Positions 6,457-14,237 of a stretch of DNA of 37,329 nucleotides are shown here, piece after piece. The stretch lies in IMG/VR virus record IMGVR_UViG_3300020474_000044, positions 1-37,329 of that record. The stretch is one strand, 5' to 3'. Source of the stretch: a virus. The stretch's first letter is position 1, and every line of letters starts with the position of its first letter. A program made the position numbers and the translations under genes. Below the pieces are notes generated by a model that saw nothing but the letters and a program-made list of their open reading frames with translations, was not told the origin of the DNA and searched no databases.

Positions 6457-6791
6457 GTACTTTTTTTATGTAATTCTGCGAAATATTCAGCGTCTACCAA
6501 CACAAGAGGCCTTGTTTTATTACGTTTTATTACAACTATAGGTTGATAATTACCAGAATTTTCAGAAGCCTGTTCAAATGCTTTCCAGACGTTAACTGAT
6601 TCTTGATTTTTACACTCTATAGAATATGGAAACTTTTCTCTTGCAGCCCTTGCCATAATCAAATCTTCTCCACCAGCACCCATACTTCTAGATTCTATGT
6701 CCTCTGGATGTATATCTAATTTTTCTATGAGTAAATCACGAAACCATTGTTGGAGTCGTCTACCCTTTGCTTTTGCACTTTGTGTTTTCAT
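6453..6791 (-). CDS. PD-(D/E)XK family nuclease
   Basis: The 112-aa product shows the core of a small PD-(D/E)XK nuclease of the VRR-NUC or Holliday-resolvase kind. A helix with KGRRLQQWFRDLL is followed by ESRSMGAGGEDLIM and then YSIECKNQESVNVWKAFEQA. The catalytic set would be the D of GGED with the E and K of IECKN, and the Q of NQES is also typical. It probably cuts branched or damaged DNA during replication or repair. The start overlaps the SGNH gene by 32 nt, with AAGGT upstream. The stop lies next to the early promoter. Confidence 0.7.
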   Translation of the reverse strand: MKTQSAKAKGRRLQQWFRDLLIEKLDIHPEDIESRSMGAGGEDLIMARAAREKFPYSIECKNQESVNVWKAFEQASENSGNYQPIVVIKRNKTRPLVLVDAEYFAELHKKST

Positions 6792-7443
6792 AAAAATACC
6801 TTGCTATCAATTCATGTCCTTTTGCATTTGGATGACCATCTTTTTCGGATATGGTCATATCTTTATTTATATCCCAAAAAGTCATACCCCCAAGGTCTCT
6901 TATAAAAGGCCAACCTATGATATGAGTATCATCTATATTATATTTTTGTAGTTCTTCCACAAACTGTTCCACAAGTGGGAAGTTTGATTTATGTTGAGGA
7001 AGCGAATATTCCATTAATCCAGTACCACACCACTGATATAATTGTATCGCATAATCATCACATAGTTTTTGCAAGGTAGTTATATTTTTTAAAAAAGAAT
7101 TTATTTGGAACTTTGTTGCTTGATTAGGATATTTAAGTTCTTTTAGTAAATTGATATAAGTATCACCACCATCTGTTACTGGATTGAAATTTTTACCATA
7201 AATCCAAAATCTCCACATCGCAGACCATAATATCGCTATACTGTCAATATCATTATGATTATGAACTATCTCATTTACAGCATGGTAGAATATCTGGTCA
7301 TTACCAGCACCAGAAACACCAAAATTTTTATAATCCAAACCTAAATGTTGAGATAATAATTTAGGCCATTTGTGCCAAGATATGTCTCCCCTAATACTTG
7401 TAGGTTGTTCTACTGTGTAACTACACCCAAATGTGTATAACAT
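6760..7443 (-). CDS. SGNH/GDSL-type hydrolase
   Basis: The 227-aa product starts MLYTFGCSYT. This is block I, with the Ser of GCSYT as the candidate nucleophile. NFGVSGAGNDQ follows with block II/III Gly and Asn, and DGHPNAKGHELIA supplies the Asp-His of block V. These are the SGNH hydrolase hallmarks, and such enzymes are esterases or deacetylases of sugars, lipids or peptidoglycan. The substrate is unknown. The ATG chosen overlaps the upstream stop as TAATG. A GTG three codons earlier is possible but less likely. Its neighbours are nucleotide-metabolism genes, which do not explain its role. Confidence 0.7.
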   Translation of the reverse strand: MLYTFGCSYTVEQPTSIRGDISWHKWPKLLSQHLGLDYKNFGVSGAGNDQIFYHAVNEIVHNHNDIDSIAILWSAMWRFWIYGKNFNPVTDGGDTYINLLKELKYPNQATKFQINSFLKNITTLQKLCDDYAIQLYQWCGTGLMEYSLPQHKSNFPLVEQFVEELQKYNIDDTHIIGWPFIRDLGGMTFWDINKDMTISEKDGHPNAKGHELIARYFYENTKCKSKG

Positions 7444-7616
7444 TAATTCCACTCATCTTCATCATCCATTTCATCGTAGTCAAGTTCGTCTTGTTGTTCT
7501 TCCTCTAATCTTGCGCCACAAAAGGTACAAAACTCTATTTTGTAATGTCTAGTGCTCAAAGAATGTGAGACTTTAAAATCAGCCTCACACTCTTCACAGT
7601 TTATTATTTTTATCAT
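7443..7616 (-). CDS. 57-aa zinc-ribbon protein
   Basis: This small gene encodes a zinc-ribbon-like domain with Cys pairs CEEC (residues 7-10) and CTFC (residues 30-33), followed by GARL and a very acidic tail (EEEQQDELDYDEMDDEDEWN). The ATG follows the NrdB TAA directly, and its own TAA overlaps the next ATG as TAATG, so it is locked into the operon. Zinc ribbons with acidic tails can bind nucleic acid or act as adaptors to polymerases. The specific role is unknown. Confidence 0.7.
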   Translation of the reverse strand: MIKIINCEECEADFKVSHSLSTRHYKIEFCTFCGARLEEEQQDELDYDEMDDEDEWN

Positions 7617-8858
7617 TTAATGCTTCGTTTCATATGCATCTTTCCAATCACCAGATAAACCAGCGACTTCATATTCGGTAACTCTGTTTTCAAAAAAGTT
7701 AGTATGATCGGCAGCATTAAGAATCCACTCCAACCAAGGTATAGGATTTTCTTTTACTTTAAAGTTTGTTTTTAATCCTAACTGTAATAACCTTCTATCG
7801 GCAATATACCTTATATATGTCTTTACATCATCTGCTTTCAACCCCTCTGGTTCTCCTAGTGCATATGTCATATCTACAAACTTATCTTCTAGTTCAACTA
7901 TTTTATCGGACATTTTGTAGATTTCTTTTTTAAACTCATCATTAACAATTTTAGGTTTCTCTGAACAAAATGCTCTAAACAGTTTTGCAATACCCTCAAC
8001 ATGCATTGATTCATCTCTTACTGACCACTCAACAATCTTACCACAACCTTTCATCTTACCGAACCTTTGAAAGTTCAATAACATAATGAATGATGCAAAT
8101 AATGATACACCCTCATTGAATACAGATTTCGCAAGAGCAAGTCCTAAACCTTTGTGTGTAGATACATCTGAATCCATCATATAGTCTACTTTATCTGCCA
8201 TCTCTTTATATTCCAAGAAAGCGTGGAAGTCACTATCTGGTAAACCTAGTGTCTCGTTTAACAATGCATACGCTCTTTGATGAATACCTTCTCTTGATGC
8301 AAAAGAACCAAGCATATTTCGTATTTCATTATTCTTAAATTTAGGTAAGAATTGGTCAAAATAGTTTTGTCCAACTGCAACGTCTGATTGAGTAAATAAT
8401 CTTAATACGTTTGTAATATAATCTCTCTCTGAATCAGATAACTTATTACTTTTCCAATCTGAAACATCTTCTGATAAATCTACTTCATCTTCTATCCAAT
8501 GCACCTTTTCGTGTCTAGTAACCATTTCAACTGCCCACGGATAATAGAATGGTTTATATGCTTCTGAAAATGCTAAAAGACTTCCACCACGGATTTTTAG
8601 AATCTCATCAGACTTTTCTAGTAGTTGTGAAAAACCACCAATCCTAGAACCATTAACAAAAATCTGTGGAACACTTTGAATGTTACCTTCTTTTTTATTT
8701 AATCTTTCTTCTGTATTATTTACTCTTTGATAAAACTGTAGTCGTTCATCATCATTTGCCATACAGTGTTCTGTATATTCAATATTATGTTCGTTGAACC
8801 AGTTTTTAGCGTTGACACAATATCCACATGTTGGACTTGTATAAATCTGCACATCCAT
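7617..8858 (-). CDS. nrdB: Glutaredoxin-NrdB fusion (RNR beta subunit)
   Basis: Residues 1-85 are a glutaredoxin: VQIYTSPTCGYC with the redox pair C11/C14, then QSVPQIFVNG (cis-Pro) and GGFSQLLE. Residues about 98-413 are a class I ribonucleotide reductase radical subunit. Metal ligands appear as D159, E190, H193, E249, E283 and H286, with a candidate radical tyrosine at Y197 (REGIHQRAY). The enzyme makes dNTPs with NrdA, and the fused glutaredoxin would supply its electrons. Such fusions are known but uncommon (for example a characterised bacterial Grx-NrdB). GAGGAG precedes the ATG. It follows nrdA by 20 nt. Confidence 0.93.
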   Translation of the reverse strand: MDVQIYTSPTCGYCVNAKNWFNEHNIEYTEHCMANDDERLQFYQRVNNTEERLNKKEGNIQSVPQIFVNGSRIGGFSQLLEKSDEILKIRGGSLLAFSEAYKPFYYPWAVEMVTRHEKVHWIEDEVDLSEDVSDWKSNKLSDSERDYITNVLRLFTQSDVAVGQNYFDQFLPKFKNNEIRNMLGSFASREGIHQRAYALLNETLGLPDSDFHAFLEYKEMADKVDYMMDSDVSTHKGLGLALAKSVFNEGVSLFASFIMLLNFQRFGKMKGCGKIVEWSVRDESMHVEGIAKLFRAFCSEKPKIVNDEFKKEIYKMSDKIVELEDKFVDMTYALGEPEGLKADDVKTYIRYIADRRLLQLGLKTNFKVKENPIPWLEWILNAADHTNFFENRVTEYEVAGLSGDWKDAYETKH

Positions 8859-8878
8859 TTATATTCTCCTCTTTCTAT

Positions 8879-10648
8879 TTAACCTTGACAGGCAATACAC
8901 TCTTCTTCTTCTTGTTTTAATTCTGAATAATCTCTTAGTTTATCCAGTTCTACTTTATCTGAAACTTTTTCTGCTTTTGATGTAGTTTCTGTTCTTAAAT
9001 AATATAATCCTTTACATTCATCTTTCCATGCTTTAAAGTGGGTTTGATGTATATACTTCTTGGATGCACCAGCAGGAAAAAATAGATTAAGTGATTGTCC
9101 TTGACACAAAAACTTTTGTCTATCGCCTGCAAGTTCTACTACAAACTCTTGTCTCAACTCTGTAGCAGTCTTATATACTTTCTTTAACTCATCTGATAAA
9201 AACGTCAAATGTTGGACACTACCATTGTTTGTAACGATTGAAGTCCAAACTTCGGAAGTGTTCATATTTAGTCTATTCAATTCTTCTTCTAAGAATCTAT
9301 TTTTAATTAAATGAGACCCAGCCCTAGTTCTATGGGTATAAGCATTTGCTTTATTTGGTTCGATTGATGGAGAAGTACCTACAATCATTGAAGAATTTGC
9401 ATTGGGGGCAATCGCAAGTAAGTGAGCGTTACGCCTCCCAGTGCCGTCCATATCTGGAGCTGTACCCCTCTCAGCACCCAATATCACGGTTTCCTCTATT
9501 GCTTTCCTTTTGATATCTTTAAAGATATTAATGTTTATTTCTTTTGCTGCTACACTTTCAAGTGCAATGTTATTCTTCTGTAAATACGAATGAAAACCCA
9601 TCGCTCCAAGACCAAGAGACCTTTCCATTTCTGCTGAATACTTTGCTTTTGGTAAAGTATCTGGACAGTTATCAATAAAGAATTGTAACACATTATCTAA
9701 GAAACGAATCAAATCATGAATAAGATTTGTATCTTTCCATTCATCGTATGTTTCTAAATTAACAGAGGATAAACAACACACAGCAGTTCTTTCTTCATTT
9801 GTAGGTAAATGTATTTCATTACATAAGTTAGAACCGTGTATTTTTAAACCTTTATCTTTCTGTGTTTGAGGCATATATCTGTTTGCAGTATCAATAAAAT
9901 TAATATATGGTTCACCAGTTCTAAACCTAGTTTCTAGCAATTCTTCCCATAACTTTCTTGCATCTACAGTTTTTCTTGCAACCTTTTCATTTGGATCAAT
10001 TAAATCCCAAGACGATCCCTCTTCGACTGCTTTCATAAATGCATCTGGTACGTTTACAGCATTATGTAAATTTAATGCTTTTCTGCCAACATCACCAGTT
10101 GGAATACGAATCTTTAAAAACTCTTCAATGTCTGGATGTGAGATGTCCATATAAGCTGCATATGAACCCTTCCTAGTTTTTCCTTGACGATAAGCAATCA
10201 TATCAGCATCTACTGTGTGTAGAAACGGAATTGGGCCTGGAGCAATATTTGATACTGAACGAATAGCATTCCAGTGACCACCAACCCCACCACCTTTTAC
10301 TGATAACCATCTCAATTCAGCAGTGTGATCAATAAGTCCTTCTAGACTATCTGGAACATATGTCAAAAAACATGAAATAGGTAATGCTTTAATTTTTTCT
10401 TTTGGTAATACTGCATTTGATAAAACTGGCGATGCATACATAAACCAGTTTTTACTAGCAGCATCATAAATTCTTTGTGCAAGTTTTTTATCCCCAAATG
10501 AATAACATGCAGCCGCTCTTGCAAATGCATATTGTGGTGATGGTTCATCATCTCTACAATAGTAATCTAGTAATAGTTTTGATGATTGGTCTGATAAATT
10601 ATTATCTCTTGATAGATCAATATTGATCCCTTGGTAGGTTTTAGACAT
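8879..10648 (-). CDS. nrdA: Ribonucleotide reductase alpha subunit
   Basis: The 589-aa product is a class I RNR large subunit. It has C93 (PISCF) and C292 or C291 (AVCCLSSVNL) as the redox pair candidates and the active-site finger motif NLCNEI with N274, C276 and E278. The C-terminal CIAC (C584, C587) relays electrons, here presumably from the glutaredoxin fused to NrdB. At 589 aa it is much shorter than E. coli NrdA (761), and the N-terminal ATP-cone seems to be missing, so overall-activity feedback by dATP is probably lost. GGAG precedes the ATG. The gene overlaps the primase by 8 nt, linking dNTP supply to replication. Confidence 0.95.
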   Translation of the reverse strand: MSKTYQGINIDLSRDNNLSDQSSKLLLDYYCRDDEPSPQYAFARAAACYSFGDKKLAQRIYDAASKNWFMYASPVLSNAVLPKEKIKALPISCFLTYVPDSLEGLIDHTAELRWLSVKGGGVGGHWNAIRSVSNIAPGPIPFLHTVDADMIAYRQGKTRKGSYAAYMDISHPDIEEFLKIRIPTGDVGRKALNLHNAVNVPDAFMKAVEEGSSWDLIDPNEKVARKTVDARKLWEELLETRFRTGEPYINFIDTANRYMPQTQKDKGLKIHGSNLCNEIHLPTNEERTAVCCLSSVNLETYDEWKDTNLIHDLIRFLDNVLQFFIDNCPDTLPKAKYSAEMERSLGLGAMGFHSYLQKNNIALESVAAKEININIFKDIKRKAIEETVILGAERGTAPDMDGTGRRNAHLLAIAPNANSSMIVGTSPSIEPNKANAYTHRTRAGSHLIKNRFLEEELNRLNMNTSEVWTSIVTNNGSVQHLTFLSDELKKVYKTATELRQEFVVELAGDRQKFLCQGQSLNLFFPAGASKKYIHQTHFKAWKDECKGLYYLRTETTSKAEKVSDKVELDKLRDYSELKQEEEECIACQG

Positions 10649-11633
10649 TTTGTTTACTCCATAGAGAAAACTTGATCTTGGCTTTTAAACCTTGATAAGT
10701 GTTATTGTTAATTATTTCGGTGACTTCTTCTTTGGTTCTTCCTGCCAGTATCATATCATTTATATCTTTCTCTTGTACATTATCTGGCCACAAAACTACT
10801 TTATAATCCAGATCGATTATTTTTCTAATTCTTTTTAGTATCTCAACGCCTCGTCTTTCATTATCAAATATAATTATATTATTATCTTTATCCAACTTTG
10901 TAAAATCTGCACCAGCAACAGCAATACAATTATCTAAGAACAAACTATCTATGGGGCCTTCTACTACATAAGTTAATTTATCTTTTTGTAGTCTTTGAAG
11001 TCCATATATATTATCCTTTTCTTCATCTAAACTTATAGTGATATACTTAGGTTGTTCATCACCAAACGCTCTTCCTTGAAAAGCAAACATATTTTTATTT
11101 TCATCCAAGAATGGAATGACCAATCGTGGGTGATCTCCCTTTAATGAGGGAAATTTATTTGGAATTATACTATTTACCCACTTAAAAAACTTGGGAGCAT
11201 AGAATAATTCAAAGTGTCTATTTGTGGGTATTTTTCGACTATCTACCCATTTCTTTACTGGATGATCAAATCGCAGTGAAGAGACTTTTGTTAGTTTCGT
11301 AAGATGGCCATCTTTAAGAAACCTTGGTTTTTGAAACTTACCTATATCATACTCATCGTCTGGAGTCTTTTTGTAAGTCTCTAGTATATAGTCTTTATGG
11401 ATCTTTGGGTCGACAAATTCTAAGAAATTTTTTAAACTTTTTCCTACACCACAGTTATGACATTTATATATGAGATTTTGTTCCTTACGGAATATAAATC
11501 CTCTTGCTTTCATCTTTGATTTTTGAGAATCACCACAATAAGGACATCTAAAATTCCAGAGAAAATCCCCCTTTTTTTTAAACTGTGATAATTGGCTAGA
11601 TATAATATTGACGTATTTGATTTCATTAAACAT
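10641..11633 (-). CDS. 61: DNA primase (T4 gp61-like)
   Basis: The 330-aa product has an N-terminal zinc ribbon (C30, C33 in CPYCG; C58, C61 in CHNCG) and a TOPRIM-type catalytic region with TYVVEGPIDSLFL and NIIIFDNERRG. This is the layout of T4 gp61 primase, which works with gp41 helicase, also encoded here, to prime Okazaki fragments. There is no Shine-Dalgarno sequence. A consensus promoter ends 7 nt before the ATG, so the mRNA is predicted to be leaderless. It heads the operon with nrdA and nrdB. Confidence 0.88.
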   Translation of the reverse strand: MFNEIKYVNIISSQLSQFKKKGDFLWNFRCPYCGDSQKSKMKARGFIFRKEQNLIYKCHNCGVGKSLKNFLEFVDPKIHKDYILETYKKTPDDEYDIGKFQKPRFLKDGHLTKLTKVSSLRFDHPVKKWVDSRKIPTNRHFELFYAPKFFKWVNSIIPNKFPSLKGDHPRLVIPFLDENKNMFAFQGRAFGDEQPKYITISLDEEKDNIYGLQRLQKDKLTYVVEGPIDSLFLDNCIAVAGADFTKLDKDNNIIIFDNERRGVEILKRIRKIIDLDYKVVLWPDNVQEKDINDMILAGRTKEEVTEIINNNTYQGLKAKIKFSLWSKQNV

Positions 11634-11640
11634 AGTTATG

Positions 11641-11669
11641 ACTATACTATAAAATCAAGGTAATGTCAA
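11641..11669 (-). promoter_or_regulatory. Early sigma70-type promoter giving a leaderless mRNA
   Basis: On the minus strand TTGACA (11664-11669) is followed after 17 bp by TATAGT (11641-11646). Only seven bases (CATAACT) separate the -10 from the primase ATG at 11633, so the A of ATG falls at the expected transcription start. Confidence 0.85.
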
Positions 11670-11676
11670 GTGTTAT

Positions 11677-12108
11677 TTAAAGATTTAAGGCAATTAATTT
11701 GTGTAGGACAAATCCTGCTACAATAGAACCACCAATGAGTACATGTCTCCATTTCTCTAAAACGCCCACTCTATCGGTAATATCGGTTCTTAGTGTATTA
11801 ATTTTATCTGTTTGTTCATTGTGTTGTTTGGACATTAAATCTGTCATTTCCTTACTTTGATCAGATATTCTTTTATGTAAAAGTTGAATCTGTTCAGAAA
11901 AGTCATTTCTTCTTGCTTCTATAGTCCTATTCAAATCTTCTTGTGATTCTTCTTGTCTAGATAACTTTTCTTCATGAACTGCTAACATACGATTGATGCT
12001 ATTAGAAACATCTGAAATTTTGATAATTGCTGTATCTAATCTAAAGTGTATTTGTTTGATATCAGATATCTCTTTTTTTAGGATTTCAACCTCTGTTTCT
12101 AAGCTCAT
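11677..12108 (-). CDS. Coiled-coil protein with C-terminal membrane anchor
   Basis: The 143-aa product is a long coiled coil (from about residue 3 to 118, with heptads in LETEVEILKKEISDIK and NRTIEARRNDFSEQIQLLHK). It ends in a hydrophobic segment HVLIGGSIVAGFVLHKLIA, so it is a C-tail-anchored membrane protein. It lies in a unit of small membrane-linked proteins behind the late promoter at 12994-13001. A role in envelope remodelling or lysis regulation is possible. No family is recognised. GAGAGAATTAA precedes the ATG. Confidence 0.6.
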   Translation of the reverse strand: MSLETEVEILKKEISDIKQIHFRLDTAIIKISDVSNSINRMLAVHEEKLSRQEESQEDLNRTIEARRNDFSEQIQLLHKRISDQSKEMTDLMSKQHNEQTDKINTLRTDITDRVGVLEKWRHVLIGGSIVAGFVLHKLIALNL

Positions 12109-12334
12109 TTAATTCTCTCTCTAATCTATTTAACCTCTTTGTGAGATTGGGGAATTTTTTCATCTGTTTCTCTTCAACTGTCGCTATCTTAATATCATAT
12201 CGTTTCGCTGCCCAATTATATACTCTTTCTACTTTAGCATAGAACCATAATCCAAATTTAGTTTTCTTAAACCATTCGGCAGATGCATCACCAATAACTG
12301 CACCAGCAATCGCTTTGAATAGGAAAAACCACAC
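12086..12334 (-). CDS. Small membrane-associated protein, GTG start
   Basis: The 82-aa product starts with GTG that overlaps the upstream TAG (TAGTG). GGAG lies eight bases before it, and no in-frame ATG precedes the charged second half. The N-terminus (FFLFKAIAGAVIGDASAEWF) is hydrophobic, the rest is basic and helical (TKRLNRLERELNELRN, coiled-coil-like). It is not recognised. It belongs to the same cluster of small membrane proteins as its neighbours and overlaps the coiled-coil gene by 23 nt. Confidence 0.55.
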   Translation of the reverse strand: MWFFLFKAIAGAVIGDASAEWFKKTKFGLWFYAKVERVYNWAAKRYDIKIATVEEKQMKKFPNLTKRLNRLERELNELRNRG

Positions 12335-12558
12335 TATTCAATCTCCAATATTTTAATTGGGTGTATGTCATCACCTACTCTTTCTATTTGTAACTTACCT
12401 TGTTTACACACCCACCTAGGCCCATTCGCACCTTGGTTTCTTTTTATTATTCTTTTTACTTTCAAACACTCACCTAGTGTTTCTCTAGGTGTAAACTCTG
12501 TTGGTTTTACATCACCAGACATGAACATCATCAATACAAATCCGCTGAAAATTTCCAT
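12334..12558 (-). CDS. Small exported or membrane protein
   Basis: The 74-aa product begins with a short hydrophobic segment (EIFSGFVLMMFMSGDV), possibly a signal peptide, followed by a polar part with two cysteines (GECLKVK, WVCKQG). This resembles small phage periplasmic proteins with one disulfide. AGGAAGAAAGAG precedes the ATG. It is not recognised. It is linked to its neighbours by a one-base overlap and a 10-nt gap. Confidence 0.55.
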   Translation of the reverse strand: MEIFSGFVLMMFMSGDVKPTEFTPRETLGECLKVKRIIKRNQGANGPRWVCKQGKLQIERVGDDIHPIKILEIE

Positions 12559-12568
12559 CTCTTTCTTC

Positions 12569-12973
12569 CTATTTTGTTTGTCCTATCTTGTCTTTTAATT
12601 TATCAAGATTTTCTTCTAGTTTTTTAATTCTTGTTTCATAAAAATCTAGAGTTAGTTTTTGTTGTTGATCATAAGGTGCCTTACCAGTTTCTATATTTTG
12701 AACTAATTTTTCCAACTGACCAGCAAGATGCTCAATTAACATAAATTGTTCTGCATCAGCAGGTAGAGAACCCATTTCTCCTCTGGGCCATTTGATACGA
12801 AACTCTGTATTCTTTTCCAAATCAGATTGAGCTAAAGTTATTTCAGTTTCAATAGAGTTTAATCTTTCTATGATACCGAAATAAGCCCAAGTTGCTACTG
12901 CAACTGCTATGATGATTGACACCATATTTCTAATGGGCATTGCTACATTAGTATTATCTGAAATCTCTGCCAT
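12569..12973 (-). CDS. Single-pass membrane coiled-coil protein
   Basis: The 134-aa product has a hydrophobic segment MVSIIIAVAVATWAYFGII (about residues 18-36) followed by polar sequence and a C-terminal coiled coil (YETRIKKLEENLDKLKDKIG). Topology resembles an inner-membrane protein with a long soluble domain. It is conserved, as far as I recall, among T4-like marine phages. A late promoter (TATAAATA) lies 20 nt before the ATG and GGAGAGGCG supplies the ribosome binding site, so it is expressed late as the first gene of this unit. It could assist lysis or act as a virion-envelope factor. The function is unknown. Confidence 0.65.
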   Translation of the reverse strand: MAEISDNTNVAMPIRNMVSIIIAVAVATWAYFGIIERLNSIETEITLAQSDLEKNTEFRIKWPRGEMGSLPADAEQFMLIEHLAGQLEKLVQNIETGKAPYDQQQKLTLDFYETRIKKLEENLDKLKDKIGQTK

Positions 12974-12993
12974 TTATAATCGCCTCTCCATAC

Positions 12994-13001
12994 TATTTAT
13001 A
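12994..13001 (-). promoter_or_regulatory. T4-type late promoter TATAAATA
   Basis: The minus strand reads TTATAAATAG 20 nt before the ATG at 12973, in an 88-nt intergenic gap. The rest of the gap is AT-rich, with a weak hairpin at 13005-13020. Confidence 0.7.
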
Positions 13002-13061
13002 AGTTGTCAATCTTTTGACAGTCACTTAAATTTGACTTGAAACAAAATGTGAATTTTGACA

Positions 13062-13541
13062 CTACTCTTTTGCAGAGGCAGGCCATCTTCCAAACATTCT
13101 TACTGCATAATACGAGGCATAGATTTTCCAACTAGATACCTCTGGTTCAGCAGATTTCATACCATCTAAGAATACACGATCTGAAAGATACCTTGCTCTT
13201 TTCCATGTTTTCTTATCTCCTTTACCACCACCATGCCACCAGAAATGTCTAAGTTTTGCATATAGATGATCGTGGATTACAGCTGCTCTTGCAACATCCC
13301 ACGGTGAAATAAATGCCCAGATTGCTCTTGGAACAGAGGCAAGGTCAGTTTTCATACCTTTACCACATGATACTTTGCCTGTACCTTTACCAGTATCGAC
13401 CACACTTGCGCCACACTGTGACAAAATTGCAACATCAGCATCGTTTAGTTCTTCGCTTTCAAATGATAATTGTTTTTCTAAAACCCAAGTTTTGGGTGGG
13501 GTAAATTCTGCGACCAATTTACCATTAAACTTTCCCATCAT
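13062..13541 (-). CDS. DUF1353 family phage protein
   Basis: The 159-aa product matches DUF1353. The signature is MKTDLASVPRAIWAFISP followed by RAAVIHDHLYAK, with conserved Asp and His residues that suggest a metal-dependent active site. The family is widespread in phages, often near lysis or tail genes, with no proven reaction. Here it follows the spanin pair directly, and its ATG overlaps the lipoprotein stop as ATGATG, so expression is coupled to lysis genes. A peptidoglycan-related role is a reasonable guess from context. Confidence 0.75.
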   Translation of the reverse strand: MMGKFNGKLVAEFTPPKTWVLEKQLSFESEELNDADVAILSQCGASVVDTGKGTGKVSCGKGMKTDLASVPRAIWAFISPWDVARAAVIHDHLYAKLRHFWWHGGGKGDKKTWKRARYLSDRVFLDGMKSAEPEVSSWKIYASYYAVRMFGRWPASAKE

Positions 13542-13912
13542 TCGTCCTTTCCTTTTGACTCATCTGTTACAGCTTTTTGGTAATAGATGATTATTTCTTT
13601 TTGTTGTTCAATATATCTTCTCAACTCTGCCATATCTAATGCCAAATTTTCATAGTGTGGCACAGACATAGCATAAAAAACGTAATCACCATTTTCTTTC
13701 GTAAACTTCTCTTTAAACTCTTCGTAGTTTTTTTCCGTAACCACATAGAATTTAACTGGAAGCATTTTAACTGGTTTAGGCATAGGTTTTACATCTATTA
13801 CTGGTTTAACAACTTTAGTAACAGTTACTATTTCCTTTTCAGGCATCCAACTACAACTACTTAGTAGCAGTAATAGACTCGAACATATCAAGAACCTTTT
13901 GACTAGCATCAT
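13538..13912 (-). CDS. Outer-membrane lipoprotein, probable o-spanin (Rz1-like)
   Basis: The 124-aa product starts with a lipoprotein signal (RFLICSSLLLLLSSCS) with LSSC as a lipobox, so the Cys near residue 20 would be lipidated. A proline- and lysine-rich stretch follows (VVKPVIDVKPMPKPVK), then a short helical C-terminus. Its 5' end overlaps the 3' end of the upstream membrane coiled-coil gene by 56 nt in another frame, the classic overlapping Rz/Rz1 arrangement. Such pairs fuse inner and outer membranes at the last step of lysis. It is longer than lambda Rz1 (60 aa), so an unrelated lipoprotein cannot be excluded. Confidence 0.65.
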   Translation of the reverse strand: MMLVKRFLICSSLLLLLSSCSWMPEKEIVTVTKVVKPVIDVKPMPKPVKMLPVKFYVVTEKNYEEFKEKFTKENGDYVFYAMSVPHYENLALDMAELRRYIEQQKEIIIYYQKAVTDESKGKDE

Positions 13913-14237
13913 TTATCCTTTTTTGTGTATCCTCTGGTTTGTTAAGAGATGCAGCTGGTAAGTCTATTTTACTTAATTTTTTTCTAAGTGTATTACCATA
14001 TTTCTCTGCATCTATTAACTTAGAAGATAATTCTTTATTTAACTTACTTTGTTTTTCAAAGTTATCTGTCATTGCTTTTATAGTCTCTTGGTTCTGTTGA
14101 TTAGCGACTTCTAATTTTGCATTACTATCACGCAATACTGCAAGTCTCTGCTGAGTGTCGTTATAGTAATAATATGCACCATAACCGACACCAGCGAGTA
14201 AACCCATAACTATTAATAATCCATATACTTTTACCAT
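13857..14237 (-). CDS. Inner-membrane coiled-coil protein, probable i-spanin (Rz-like)
   Basis: The 126-aa product has an N-terminal signal-anchor (VYGLLIVMGLLAGVGYGAYYY, residues 4-24) and then a long periplasmic coiled coil (RLAVLRDSNAKLEVANQQ onward to about residue 90). This is the form of a class II i-spanin such as Rz. Its ATG directly abuts the stop of the holin candidate, and its 3' end overlaps the lipoprotein gene by 56 nt. The pair with the downstream lipoprotein is strong positional evidence for a two-component spanin. Confidence 0.7.
   Translation of the reverse strand: MVKVYGLLIVMGLLAGVGYGAYYYYNDTQQRLAVLRDSNAKLEVANQQNQETIKAMTDNFEKQSKLNKELSSKLIDAEKYGNTLRKKLSKIDLPAASLNKPEDTQKRINDASQKVLDMFESITATK

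Noticed and set aside
6864-6871. TATAAATA box inside the SGNH hydrolase gene
   Set aside because: It is 73 nt from the next start and inside a gene. In AT-rich DNA an 8-mer like this is expected a few times by chance.
10363-10551. Minus-strand frame inside nrdA
   Set aside because: It is out of frame with a fully conserved RNR gene and has His/Met-rich low-quality composition.
8879-10648. Intron or split in nrdA because it is shorter than E. coli NrdA
   Set aside because: All catalytic Cys, Asn and Glu residues and the C-terminal CxxC are present in one open frame, so the gene is simply compact.
13005-13020. TGTCAA/TTGACA inverted repeat as a terminator
   Set aside because: The stem is only six AT-rich pairs with no U-run. 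It is too weak to call.
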